A DNA stretch of 64,000 nucleotides, taken from positions 3,224,001 to 3,288,000 of the forward strand of contig NZ_CP034689.1 in assembly GCF_003994415.1 (NCBI RefSeq), read 5' to 3'. Position numbers and translations under genes: made by a program. This document shows, piece after piece, positions 1 to 13,820 of the stretch (the stretch's first letter is position 1; every line of letters begins with the position of its first letter). This DNA is from Achromobacter spanius (lineage in GTDB: Bacteria; Pseudomonadota; Gammaproteobacteria; Burkholderiales; Burkholderiaceae_B). A model generated the notes under the pieces. That model was not told where the DNA came from. It saw only the letters and a list, made by a program, of their open reading frames with translations, and made no database searches.

Positions 1-1
1 C

Positions 2-175
2 AGCCGTTATCGGCCCGGCGTGATTTCCTGTGACGAGCGCGCGGGCCGGCTTCGCATTTCGGGGCTGTTCCCGCTGGCCGACACGGACCGGGTACTGGCG
101 GCGTTGGGCCGTATGTTGCCGGTGCGGATCAGCCGGCACACGTCCTACTGGGTGCGGGTCTCGGCCTCCCGGTAA
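2..175 (+). CDS. FecR-type anti-sigma/sigma regulator, C-terminal fragment
   Basis: Only the last 57 codons are inside the window, ending in TAA. The fragment carries the hallmarks of the FecR C-terminus: an RYRPG segment, then ISGLFPLADTDRVLAAL and a final aromatic TSYWVRV strand. FecR proteins are inner-membrane proteins. Their periplasmic C-terminus senses the STN domain of a loaded TonB-dependent receptor and passes the signal to a cytoplasmic ECF sigma factor. The next gene downstream, 123 bases away, is an STN-containing receptor, which fits this role. The start and the membrane segment lie left of the window. The name rests on the C-terminal motif and the context. Confidence 0.82.
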   Translation, partial: SRYRPGVISCDERAGRLRISGLFPLADTDRVLAALGRMLPVRISRHTSYWVRVSASR

Positions 176-298
176 GCGCCGGCCGGCTGCCTATCGCCCG
201 TCGCAAAAAATATTTCATGAAAACCTTTCCGGTTCTGGTTTTTGGCGTGTCCTCTTTATTGAACAGGACCGACATTCAACGCATCGACATCGGACATC

Positions 299-2710
299 AT
301 GGCCAGGCAGACAGGCAGCGGCACGCGCATTGCCCGGCCCCCCAGGGGGCGGGGCGTGCGTGCGCTTGTCACGATGCTGCTGCTGGCGCTGGCCGCGCTG
401 CTGGGGCAGAAAGCCGTTGCGCTGGATGGCACTGCCGCGCGGGCGAACGTCAGTCTGCGCTACGACGTGCCCGCCGGACCGCTTGTGGCAGTGTTGCAGC
501 AGATCGCCAGCCAGGCGGGCGTGCTGCTGTATTTCGATCCGTCACTGACGCGCGATCTCACTAGCAATGGCCTGACCGGCCGTTACACGGTCGAGCAAGC
601 ATTTGCCCAGGTGCTGGCCAGCTACGGGCTGGAAGTGCACCAGGACACGCCGGGCGCCTACCAGGTCAGAAGCGTGGGCTGGACGCCGTCGGTCACCTGG
701 ATGCCGCCGACCTTGGTTGAAGGCGCGACCGTTGGCGTTGGCGGTTTTGTGGCGCGGGTGGCGGACGTGGGCACCAAGACCGCGACGCCCATCATCCGTG
801 TGCCGCAATCCGTGTCGGTGGTGACCGGACAAGAGATGCAGGCCCGCTACGCGCGCACGGTCACGCAGGCCTTGCAATACACCCCCGGCGTGCAGGTCAA
901 CAACTTCGGGAGCAACGAGGTTCGCAATGACTGGCTGGTGCTGCGGGGATTCGACGCCAAGCTGACGGGCGATTACCGCGACGGCCTGAGCCAGATGCCC
1001 TATGACCAGATTCGTGCGCGCATGCCCGCGTACGCGCTGGAAAGCATCGAGGTGCTGCGGGGGCCGTCCTCGGCCCTGTACGGGCAGGTAGCGCCGGGCG
1101 GCATCGTGAACCGCGTAACCAAGCGTCCGACCGCCACCGTCCTGCGCGAAGTGGCGGTCCAGGCGGGGTCGTTCGACAACAAGCAGGCGTTCCTGGATCT
1201 GGGCGGCCCGGTCAACGAGGCCGGCAACGCCGCCTATCGCTTGACCGCGACGGCTCGTGAGGCCGGCACGCAAGACAAGTACGACGACGACCACCGCTAC
1301 CGCGACGACCTTGCCTACGTGGCGCCGGCGTGGCGCTGGCGCGATGCGGACACGTCAGTGACGTTGCTCACGCATTTCCAGCGCGACCGCAACGACGGCG
1401 AATCGCGCACCTACTACCCCACGCACACGCTGGTCGGCGATTACGCCTATGACCGCAACGAACGCGACTTCGCCAGCGTGGGCTACCTGTTCGAGCATCG
1501 GCTGAACAATACGTGGTCGTTGCGGCAGAACGCGCGTTATCAGCGCGGCGACATGAACTTGCGCAACCTGTATCCGCTGGCGCTGGCCGCTGACGGGCGC
1601 ACGCTTTCCCGCATGCAGCTGCAAGCGCGCGAGCGCGCCGATGGCGTGGCGGTGGATACGCAGCTCGAAGGCCGGCTCGAAGGGGCAGGGCTGACGCACA
1701 CCTTGCTGGCGGGCGTGGACTATCGCAGGCTGGCGGGCTCACAGAATTACCGGCAGGCGCTGGCGCCGGCGCTGGACATTGATGACCCCGTCTACAACCA
1801 GCCGATCAACGCGCTGGACGCCAGCCATACGGTGCTGGATGTGCGGCAGGTCAGCACGCAATGGGGGCTGTACGCGCAGGACCAGATTCAGGCCGGGGCC
1901 TGGACACTGACCCTGGGGGCTCGGCACGACCGCTACGTTGACGATACCGACGACCGGCTGGCTGGCGGCAGCCAACGTACCAGCGATCAGGCGCTTACGT
2001 GGCGCAGCGGCCTGTCCTACGCCTTCGCATCGGGCGTGGCGCCCTACGTCAGCTACGCGACGGGCTTCGTGCCGCAGGCGGGCGCAGCCTTCGATGGCTC
2101 GTCCTTCACGCCGGCCAGATCGGATCAGGTCGAACTAGGCGTCAAGTTCCAGCCTGCGAATTCGCAAAACCTTTACACCGTCGCCCTGTTCAACCTGAAC
2201 CAGCGCAACGGGCTGACCGCGGACCCCGACCCGGCCCACGCGGGTTTCAGCGTGCAGTCGGGCCGTCTGCGGTCGCGCGGGGTGGAGCTGGAGGCCAAGC
2301 TCAGCCAGGGCAACGGCTGGGATCTGGTCGCCGCCTACACCTACAACGTCGTAACCAACGTCTCCAGCAATGACGGCGGGGCGGCCGGCAAGACGCCCAT
2401 CGTCACGCCGCGCCACATGGCCGCGTTGTGGCTGGGGCATCGTTTCTCCGAAGGCGCCTTGTCCGGCTGGAATGCCGGCTTGGGCGTGCGCTATATCGGC
2501 CCGACCTATGTGGACGTGGCCAACACGATGAAGAACAGCGGCGCCGCCGTGTTCGACGCATCGCTGGCCTACGACACCGGCGCCTGGCGCTTCTCGGTCG
2601 ACGCCATGAACCTGCTGAATAAAGAAACCGTGGTCTGTCGCAACGACCGCGTCAATTGCCGTTATGGCGTCGAGCGCACGGTGCTCGCGGCCGTCGCGTA
2701 CCGCTATTGA
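299..2710 (+). CDS. TonB-dependent ferric-siderophore receptor with STN signalling domain
   Basis: The product is an 803-residue outer-membrane receptor that should import the ferric siderophore with TonB energy and also signal its arrival. A hydrophobic stretch at about residues 22-42 looks like a signal peptide. An STN domain follows (about 51-103, with a VPAGPL motif), then the plug (about 160-275, with RGFDAKLTG, LRGPSSALYGQ and APGGIVNRVTKRP), then the beta-barrel ending in an aromatic VAYRY. STN domains contact FecR proteins, and a FecR fragment lies just upstream. The gene ends 15 bases before a PvdS-like sigma gene, so the two are probably cotranscribed. Plug and barrel closely resemble the second receptor at 45819-47966, which lacks STN; both share a Cys pair (CRNDRVNC) near the C-terminus. 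No convincing Shine-Dalgarno is seen, so the start is provisional. Confidence 0.9.
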   Translation: MARQTGSGTRIARPPRGRGVRALVTMLLLALAALLGQKAVALDGTAARANVSLRYDVPAGPLVAVLQQIASQAGVLLYFDPSLTRDLTSNGLTGRYTVEQAFAQVLASYGLEVHQDTPGAYQVRSVGWTPSVTWMPPTLVEGATVGVGGFVARVADVGTKTATPIIRVPQSVSVVTGQEMQARYARTVTQALQYTPGVQVNNFGSNEVRNDWLVLRGFDAKLTGDYRDGLSQMPYDQIRARMPAYALESIEVLRGPSSALYGQVAPGGIVNRVTKRPTATVLREVAVQAGSFDNKQAFLDLGGPVNEAGNAAYRLTATAREAGTQDKYDDDHRYRDDLAYVAPAWRWRDADTSVTLLTHFQRDRNDGESRTYYPTHTLVGDYAYDRNERDFASVGYLFEHRLNNTWSLRQNARYQRGDMNLRNLYPLALAADGRTLSRMQLQARERADGVAVDTQLEGRLEGAGLTHTLLAGVDYRRLAGSQNYRQALAPALDIDDPVYNQPINALDASHTVLDVRQVSTQWGLYAQDQIQAGAWTLTLGARHDRYVDDTDDRLAGGSQRTSDQALTWRSGLSYAFASGVAPYVSYATGFVPQAGAAFDGSSFTPARSDQVELGVKFQPANSQNLYTVALFNLNQRNGLTADPDPAHAGFSVQSGRLRSRGVELEAKLSQGNGWDLVAAYTYNVVTNVSSNDGGAAGKTPIVTPRHMAALWLGHRFSEGALSGWNAGLGVRYIGPTYVDVANTMKNSGAAVFDASLAYDTGAWRFSVDAMNLLNKETVVCRNDRVNCRYGVERTVLAAVAYRY

Positions 2711-2725
2711 ATCAGGAGAGACATC

Positions 2726-3247
2726 ATGTCCAACACAGCATCCATCAGGGACGAGCTGGCGGCCCTGTATCAGGTTCATCGACGTAAATTGCTGCACACC
2801 GCCACGCGCATTCTTGGCTCGCGGGACCTGGCCGATGACGTGGTCCAAGACACCTATCTGAAGCTGCTCGAAGGCCCGTCGCCCAAAGACGTGCGAGAGC
2901 CGGTGGCCTATCTGTTCCAGACCGTCCGCCATCTGTCGATCGACTATCACCGGCGGCGCGCGCTGGAATCGCGCCTGTTCGCGGGCCAGGAAGACGGGCA
3001 GTACGCGGTGTCGGAATCGGTGGCGGAAGATGCGGCGGTCAGCCATCAGGCGTTGGCGCTGGCCGCGCAGGCCCTGGCCACGATGTCGGCGCGCACCCGC
3101 CGCGCGTTCGAGCTGCATCGCTTTGAAGGCTGCACCCAGCGCGACGCGGCGCGCGAGCTGGGCGTGTCGACCACGCTGGTGAACTTCATGATCCGCGATG
3201 CGGACGTGGCGCTTAATTCCTGCCGCGAGTATCTGCTGCCCGGTTGA
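2726..3247 (+). CDS. ECF sigma factor of the PvdS/OrbS iron-starvation group
   Basis: The product is a 173-residue sigma-70 family ECF factor. Region 2 is at about residues 12-80 (ADDVVQDTYLKL, then AYLFQTVRHLSIDYHRR). Region 4 is at about 118-165 and includes ELGVSTTLVNFMIRDA. That last motif is nearly the region 4 signature of Pseudomonas PvdS and Burkholderia OrbS, which drive siderophore synthesis from promoters with -35 TAAA and -10 CGT(C). Four such sites occur in this window, one of them directly ahead of the biosynthetic operon. A clear ribosome site (AGGAGA) precedes the ATG. The gene follows the STN receptor by 15 bases, whereas classical FecI-type genes usually precede fecR and the receptor. 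Confidence 0.9.
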   Translation: MSNTASIRDELAALYQVHRRKLLHTATRILGSRDLADDVVQDTYLKLLEGPSPKDVREPVAYLFQTVRHLSIDYHRRRALESRLFAGQEDGQYAVSESVAEDAAVSHQALALAAQALATMSARTRRAFELHRFEGCTQRDAARELGVSTTLVNFMIRDADVALNSCREYLLPG

Positions 3248-3309
3248 GGCGCATCGCGTTGCCGGTTGCGGTTTGCCGGGCCGGCATCGCCCGGACATCG
3301 TGAAACGCT

Positions 3310-3334
3310 TAAATTCCGGGCCTTCCTATTCGTC
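3310..3334 (+). promoter_or_regulatory. PvdS/OrbS-type promoter of the NRPS operon
   Basis: TAAA (3310-3313), 17 bases, then CGTC (3331-3334). It also satisfies the stricter PvdS box TAAAT-N16-CGT. It lies 72 bases before the mbtH start. The sequence AAATAAGAG follows five bases after the -10 element and recurs after the acetyltransferase promoter. Confidence 0.78.
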
Positions 3335-3406
3335 AATGTAAATAAGAGTCAATTCCGTCTTCAAGGCGGCATTGATGCACCTAGTCTCGTCTGGAGATGG
3401 ATCGCT

Positions 3407-3634
3407 ATGAGTTGTTTTGATCGTGATGACGCCGTGCTGCGCGTGTTGGTGAATGACGAAGATCAGTACTCGTTGTGGCCGGATTTCAAGGCAACGCCGC
3501 CGGGCTGGCGCGACACGGGCACCAAGGGCGACAAGCAAACCTGCCTGGCGTTCGTTGAACGTGTGTGGACGGATATGCGGCCCGCATCGTTGCGCCGCTT
3601 CATGGATGAACAGGCGCCGACGACTCCGCAATGA
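3407..3634 (+). CDS. MbtH-family NRPS adenylation activator
   Basis: The product has 75 residues, the normal size for MbtH proteins, which bind adenylation domains and are needed for their folding or activity. The family signature is present: NDEDQYSLWPDF, then PPGW, then WTDMRPASLR. A longer upstream reading of the frame exists, but the ATG at 3407 gives the canonical N-terminus (MSCFDRDD) and has GGAG about 12 bases upstream. The stop overlaps the thioesterase start (ATGA), so the two are translationally coupled. It is the first gene of the NRPS operon, behind the TAAA-N17-CGTC promoter. Confidence 0.95.
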   Translation: MSCFDRDDAVLRVLVNDEDQYSLWPDFKATPPGWRDTGTKGDKQTCLAFVERVWTDMRPASLRRFMDEQAPTTPQ

Positions 3635-4374
3635 CCACGCCCACCGTCACCCTGCTGTGTCTGCCGTGCGCAGGCGCCAGCGCCACGATGTATCTGCGCT
3701 GGCGGCGGGCGTTGCCCGCCTGGCTGCGCGTGGTTCCCGTGGAGCTTCCCGGGCGGGGCGAACGGTACGCACACGCCCATGCCACGGACCTGGATACGTT
3801 GGCCGCGCAGCTGTGCGATCGGCATGACGCCGACCTGCAAGGGCACTTTGTGCTGTTCGGTCACAGCATGGGCGCGCTGCTGGCTTACCGCATGGCGTCG
3901 TGGCTGCGTCGGCAGGGTCGCCACTTACCGGCTCTGTTGATCGCGTCGGCCAGCCCGGCCCCCGCGCTGCGCGATCCGGCACGCTTCGATGGCCTGGATC
4001 ACGACGACGCGCTGATCGCCGACATGCGCAAGCAGGGCGGCACGCCCGAAGCGGTGTACGCCGATACCGAACTGCTGCGCCTGGCGCTGGACACGCTGGC
4101 GGCCGACTACCGCCTGTGCAAATTTCATTGCTACGCGCCGCAGCCCCCTTTGCCGTTTCCCATCGCGGTGTTCGCCGGGCGCGAAGACGACATCACGCCC
4201 GCGCAGGTGACGGGCTGGCGTGCCGAGACGTCGCGCGATTGCACCGAAACGTGGTTCGACGGTGGTCACTTCTTTATCCGGCATCAAGAGCCCGCCGTGC
4301 TGGCGGCCCTACGGGACGTACTGGCGGGCCTGGACTGCAATGCAAGCCAACATGCAAGCGCTCTACCTGCCTGA
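3631..4374 (+). CDS. Type II (editing) thioesterase
   Basis: The product is a free alpha/beta-hydrolase thioesterase of 247 residues, the usual length for type II enzymes, which clear misprimed or stalled acyl groups from carrier proteins. The nucleophile elbow GHSMG is at residues 77-81 (Ser79), and the catalytic His lies in GGHFF near residue 214. The N-terminal LPCAGASA motif is typical of the family. The start overlaps the mbtH stop by four bases. The gene sits with MbtH and PPTase in the support section of the NRPS operon. This is distinct from the terminal TE domain of the last NRPS. Confidence 0.93.
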   Translation: MTTPTVTLLCLPCAGASATMYLRWRRALPAWLRVVPVELPGRGERYAHAHATDLDTLAAQLCDRHDADLQGHFVLFGHSMGALLAYRMASWLRRQGRHLPALLIASASPAPALRDPARFDGLDHDDALIADMRKQGGTPEAVYADTELLRLALDTLAADYRLCKFHCYAPQPPLPFPIAVFAGREDDITPAQVTGWRAETSRDCTETWFDGGHFFIRHQEPAVLAALRDVLAGLDCNASQHASALPA

Positions 4375-5065
4375 ACGCGTACCCGCCGACGTCGAGGTCT
4401 GGCGCATTGCGCTGGCGGACGGCGACGAGCCCGTCTCCACGCACGGGCTATCGGCTGATGAGGTCCTGCGCATGCGGCGTTTTCGCCAGGCCGACGACGC
4501 CCGGCGCTTTGCCACCACGCGTCGAACGCTGCGCGAACTGCTGGCGCGGCGGCTGGACGTGGACGCGCTGGCGCTGGTCTTCGCGCGCGGCCTGCATGGC
4601 AAGCCAACGCTGGGTGCCGCGCAGCGCGGCGCCTGGGAATTCAGCGTGTCGCATTCTGGGCAGGCGGCCATGGTGGCGCTGTCGAATCAGCGCGCCGTGG
4701 GCGTGGACATTGAATGGTCGCGGCCGTGCCTGGACGTGCAGGCCATTGCGCCGGTCTGCCTGACAGCGGCTGAACGCGAACGCGTCGTGGATGCCGCCAG
4801 CTTCTATCGCCACTGGGTGAGCAAGGAAGCCGTACTCAAGGCGCTGGGGCTAGGCATCGGCCTGCACATGCAGCAACTGACCGTGACGCCCGCCGCCAAC
4901 GGCGATTACGGCTTGCGGCACTGCCTGCCCGTTGCCGACGGCGATGGCGCCATCTTGGCCTGTGCGTTGCCGGCGCCCGCCGGCTACCTGGCGGCGCTGG
5001 CCTGGCTGGACGATCAGGGCGGCAGGCCGGCGGCCAGCGGGCGTGGAGTTGGCCAGCCTTTCTGA
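4340..5065 (+). CDS. 4'-phosphopantetheinyl transferase, Sfp type
   Basis: The product is about 241 residues long and transfers phosphopantetheine from CoA to the Ser of the ACP and PCP domains of the synthetases. Key motifs are FSVSHSG (about 101-107), GVDIE (121-125, Mg2+-binding acidic residues) and WVSKEAVLKALG (159-170). The reading frame is open further upstream, but the family N-terminus (LYLPERV..DVEVWRI) points to the ATG at 4340 or the one at 4352. Either overlaps the end of the thioesterase gene, and neither has a good ribosome site, so coupled translation is likely. The Gly/Pro-rich tail after about residue 225 is not conserved. Confidence 0.92.
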   Translation: MQANMQALYLPERVPADVEVWRIALADGDEPVSTHGLSADEVLRMRRFRQADDARRFATTRRTLRELLARRLDVDALALVFARGLHGKPTLGAAQRGAWEFSVSHSGQAAMVALSNQRAVGVDIEWSRPCLDVQAIAPVCLTAAERERVVDAASFYRHWVSKEAVLKALGLGIGLHMQQLTVTPAANGDYGLRHCLPVADGDGAILACALPAPAGYLAALAWLDDQGGRPAASGRGVGQPF

Positions 5066-5128
5066 CGCCGCCTTTCGCACCAGGGCCGTCGGGCGCCATG
5101 GGCGCCCAATTACTGTGGGAAAAGAGCA

Positions 5129-6156
5129 ATGGAACGATTCGAGCGTATAGCACCGGCAGGCAGCGAATTGCCCCTGCTGTTGACGCCGGCCAGCGCCGGC
5201 GAACCCGTCATGATGGCGTTGGCGCGCCTGCGTGCCCAGATCGACACGGCATTGATCACGGTGGGGGGGTCTTGCTGCGCGGCTTCGACGTGCCGTCGGT
5301 GGATGCGTTCAAAAGCTTCGCCGCGGCGTTCGGACACGACCTGCTGAGCTATGAATTTGCGTCGACGCCGCGTAGCGCCGTGTCCTCGGGCGTATACACC
5401 AGCACCGAGTATCCGGCGCATCAGCACATCCCCCTGCATAACGAACAGGCCTACACACGCGACTGGCCGATGAAGATCTGGTTCCATTGCGTCAAGGCCG
5501 CGCCACAGGGCGGCGAGACCCCGATCGCCGACAGCCGCAACATCTATCGCCGCATGCCCGCCGCCATCCGCGAGCGCTTCGCGGCAGGCTTGCTGTACGT
5601 GCGCAACTACGGCGATTTTGATTTGCCCTGGCAAGACGTGTTCAACACCAACGAGCCGTCGCGGGTAGAGGCGTTCTGCCGCCAAAGCGGCATCGAATGG
5701 GAATGGCTGGACGACGGCGCCTTGCGCACGCGCCAACTGTGCCAGGGCGTGGAACATCATCCGCTGACGGGCGAAGCCGTGTGGTTCAACCAGGCGCATC
5801 TCTTTCATGCATCGGGTTTGCAGCCCGAGGTGCGCGAGTCGCTCGAAGACATCCTGGGCGTGGAGAACCTGCCGCGCAACGTCTACTACGCCGATGGCCG
5901 GCCCATCCCCGACGAGGTCTTTGACGAGGTGCGCGCTGTGCTGGCCGACGAGACCGTCACGTTCGGTTGGCAGGATGGCGACGTCATGATGCTGGACAAC
6001 ATGCTGGTCGCGCATGCCCGCACCCCGTTTTCCGGCCCGCGCAAGGTGGTGGTCGCGATGGCCGAACCCCACGGCAACCGATCCAAATCCGGGTCCGCAT
6101 TCGGGGCCACATCCGGGTCCGGCGCAAGCTCCCAGCCCCTGGACTGCCTGGCGTAG
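5129..6156 (+). CDS. SyrP-like Fe(II)/2-oxoglutarate aspartyl beta-hydroxylase, frameshifted at a G7 tract
   Basis: This TauD/SyrP-family dioxygenase hydroxylates the beta-carbon of Asp while it is tethered to a PCP. The iron ligands are visible as His-Asn-Glu (HNEQAYTRDWP) and a distal His (DNMLVAHAR); the 2-oxoglutarate Arg lies in GPRKVVVAM. The natural start is the ATG at 5129 (MERFERIAPAG), with a purine-rich ribosome site. That frame stays coding to about 5263, and the rest of the protein continues in another frame from about 5270 (VLLRGFDVPSVD). The switch falls on seven consecutive Gs at 5263-5269; a -1 slip, or one added G, restores one 343-residue protein. It may be an assembly error, a mutation, phase variation or ribosomal slippage. 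A Gly/Ser-rich tail ends the protein. Confidence 0.8.
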
Positions 6157-6162
6157 ACGTTG

Positions 6163-10613
<4,451 letters not shown>

Positions 10614-10617
<4 letters not shown>

Positions 10618-13600
10618 GCAACATCACCGATATCGTGGCGGGGGATTTCCTGCCGCTGAGCCCCGAGCAGCGGGCATGCATGGCCCGGTCCGGGCAAGCC
10701 CCGGCGCCTCGCTGGATGCTGGCCCGCATGGAATCCGAACACGACGGCGTAGCGTTGCAGGCGGCGTTACGCCGCGTGGTTGCCGCGCATCCGGCGCTTC
10801 GCCTGCGATTTGCCGAGGTGCCGGGATATCGGGGCCTGCGCCAGCAAGCGGGCGAGGACGCCGTCTGGACCTGGGAGGTCGTGGCGGGCGTGGGCAAGGA
10901 CCCGACTCAGGCCGCGCGGGCCTGGTATGACCGCATTGCCGTCCGACACGAGGGGCTGCACACCGCCTGGTTCACGGGCGTCGGGCAGGGGGGCTGGCTG
11001 GCCTTGGCCGCCACGCCGCTCATCGCGGATGAGGGGTCGATGCTGCAACTGCTGAACGACGTGGCGCGGACGATGGATAGCGGCTCGAAGCCAAGCCCAA
11101 GCTCACCCCCCGATTGCGAGACCGGCGAAGTCGCAGCGTTCGATTACACCCACTATGTGCTGTGGCGCCAGGAGCTGGCTGCCGATCCGGATGCCGAGGC
11201 CGGGCGCGCGTATTGGCGCGACCATGGCGAGGCGTCCGGCTTGCAGGCGCCTCGGCTGTCCTATCGTGCGGCGGGCGCGGCGCAGGATAACGCCGCCATC
11301 GCCGTGTGTGCCGTGTGTGCCGCGACCGCCGCGGCCGTGCGTGGCGTGACGGAACTGGCGCAGCGCCTGGACTTGCCTGTCGAAACCTTGTTGCACGCCG
11401 CGTGGCTGGCGTTGCTGGGCCGTTTGACGGGCAGCTATCGTCACGTAACCGGCTGGCGGCACGACTGCCGCGCCGATTACGACATGCTGGCCGGCGCGGT
11501 CGGGGCCTACGAAAAAGTGCTGCCGTTGGAGATCGACTGGCAGCCGGACGACACGTTTGAGCACTGCGCGCGGCGGCTTGCCCTGCGCCGCCAAGCCCAT
11601 ATCGGCGCGCAGGAACACTACGCCCTTGCCGCCGATGGCGGCGCCCGGCATCACGAGGTCGGATTCGTCGCAATGCCGCAGGGCCTGCCTGGCGTTCACG
11701 TGGCGGCCGTGTGTTGGGAAACCAGCGCCGGGATGGCGGATTTCGAGCTGGCGCTGCATGTTGTGCTGACGCCGGCAGCCGACCAGGTTGCGCATTTGCA
11801 GTGTGTCTACGCGCCGCACCGCTATGGCGCGGCGGCCGTGCAGGGCTTGCTGGCGCAGTACCAGGATGTGCTGACGCAGGCGGCAAGCGCGCCGGAAACG
11901 CCCTTGTCCAAGCTCTTGCCGCCCGCCGCGCCGGATACCGCGTTATATGCAGGAGAAAACTGGGATCCCGGCGCGCAATCGCTACTGGCGCACGTGCTGG
12001 GGTGGGCCGCGCGCACGCCTTCAGCGCCGGCCATCGTGGACGACGGCGAGACGCTGGACTACGCGGCGCTGGCGGTTCGGGTGGATCAGGCGGCGCGCGT
12101 CCTGGCAGGGCAGGGCGTGGCGGCAGGCGCCGTCGTCGCGTTGCGCCTGCCGCGCGGCGCTGACCTGATCATTGCGCTGCTGGCGGCATGGCGTTGCGGC
12201 GCGGCGTATCTGCCGCTGGACCCGCAGTGGCCCGTTGCGCGGTGCGCGGCGCTGATGCAGGATGCGGCGGCCGCGTGCGTGGTGCAGCGCGCGCAGGACG
12301 CGGCGCTGTTTGACGGCGTGGCGCAAGTGACGCTGGGCGCCGGCATGTCAGACGCCACGCTACCCGCGCTGAACGACGCCGCGCTGCTGCGCCAACCCGC
12401 CTATGTGCTGTATACGTCGGGCTCCACGGGCGTGCCCAAGGGCGTGGCGGTGGGGCAGCGCGCCTTGCTGAACTATGTCGCGGGGGCTACGCATGCCATG
12501 GGGCTGGCCCAGGCGCGCCGTTGGGCGCTGACGGCCACCGTGGCGGCCGATCTGGGCAACACGGCGCTGTTTGGCGCGCTGTACAACGGCGCCGCGCTGG
12601 TGATCGCCAGTGACACGGCGATGCAGGACGCGCAGTCCTTCGCGGGATTCCTTCGCGAACAACGTATTGACGCCATCAAGATGGTGCCGTCGCATCTGGC
12701 CGCACTGCTCGATTGCGATACCGCCATCGCGCCGCGTACGGTGGTGTTGGGTGGCGAGGCGACCGCCGCCGCGCTGGTGCAACGCCTATTCAAGCTGACG
12801 CCCGGCTGCCGCCTGTTCAACCACTACGGCCCCACGGAAAGCACGGTCGGCGTCATGGTTCATGCGGTCAAGGATGCCGCGGATGGCGACGTGGGCGGTG
12901 TACTGCCGCTGACGTGCGTGCTGCCCAACTGCCGCATCCGCTTGCTGGACACGGACCTGACGGCCACGGCGCAAGGCGCGCTGGGCCAGTTGTACATCGG
13001 CGGCCCGCAGCTGGCCAACGGTTACCTGCGTGCGTCCGGCGACGACGCATTCATCGACGATCCCTACCTGCCGGGGCAACGTCTGTATCGCAGCGGAGAC
13101 CTGGCTTACGCGCTGCCGGACGGCGCTATCCGTTTGGCCGGGCGCGCCGACCATCAGGTGAAGATCCGGGGCTTTCGGATCGAACCGGCCGAGATCGAAG
13201 CGGCGCTGCTGAGCCTGCCTGGCGTGCAACAGGCCGCCGTGCTGGCCATTGCCGGCGCGGCAGGCGTGGAACTGACGGCGTGCGTGACCATGGACGATGC
13301 GCATCAGTCCCAGACCGACGCCGAGCTGGGCGCGGCGCTAGCGCAGCTTCTGCCCGCACCGATGCTGCCCGCGCGCATCCAGTGTTTGCCCGACCTGCCG
13401 CGGCTGCCCAACGGCAAGGTAGACCGGCATGCGCTGCAAGCGCGGGTCGTCACGGCGCTTGATGCGGACTCCGCCGAGCTGGTTGCGCCTCGCGACGCGT
13501 TGGAGACCGTGGTGGCAGGGTGCGTCGCCATCTTGCTGGAGCGCGACCGCGTGGGCGTGCATGACGACTTCTTTTCGCTCGGTGGCCATTCGTTGCTGGT

Positions 13601-13820
13601 CATCAAGCTGGTCACGCGCTTGCGCAAACAATTGCGCGTCGAGGCAGTGCCGGGCCTGGTGTTCGACCATCCCACCGTGGCGCGCCTGGCCGCTGCACTG
13701 CGCCAGCAAGCCGAGGACCCCGCGCAACTGGACCGGATCGCGCAACTGCGCGTCCAGGTGAACAACTTGTCGCCCGAAGAGCGTGCCGCCCTGGCCGCCC
13801 AAGTGACGGAGCCCGCATGA
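10614..13820 (+). CDS. NRPS 2: degenerate C (interface-like) - A(Asp) - PCP
   Basis: The product has 1,068 residues. The N-terminal domain (about 12-440) is condensation-like, but the catalytic HHxxxDG is replaced by TPLIADEG, so it should not form peptide bonds. Such inactive domains next to Asp modules are known as interface domains, which recruit SyrP-type hydroxylases. The A domain (about 450-940) has LYTSGSTGVPKG and a specificity code I read as D-L-T-K-V-G-H-V-G-K, the standard Asp code. The PCP (about 960-1035) has FSLGGHSLL. The active C domain for this residue is probably the one on NRPS 1, so this module is split over two proteins. Start and stop both overlap their neighbours by four bases. 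The C-terminal tail is a charged helix and may dock to NRPS 3. Confidence 0.92.

Noticed and set aside
176..298. FecI-type promoter before the STN receptor (GAAAAC and TGTCCT)
   Set aside because: The spacing is 23 bases, too long for a normal ECF promoter, and no TAAA-N17-CGTC occurs here.
3335..3357. Fur box near the mbtH promoter
   Set aside because: The AT-rich stretch matches the 19-base Fur consensus poorly, so I do not annotate it although Fur control is likely for such loci.
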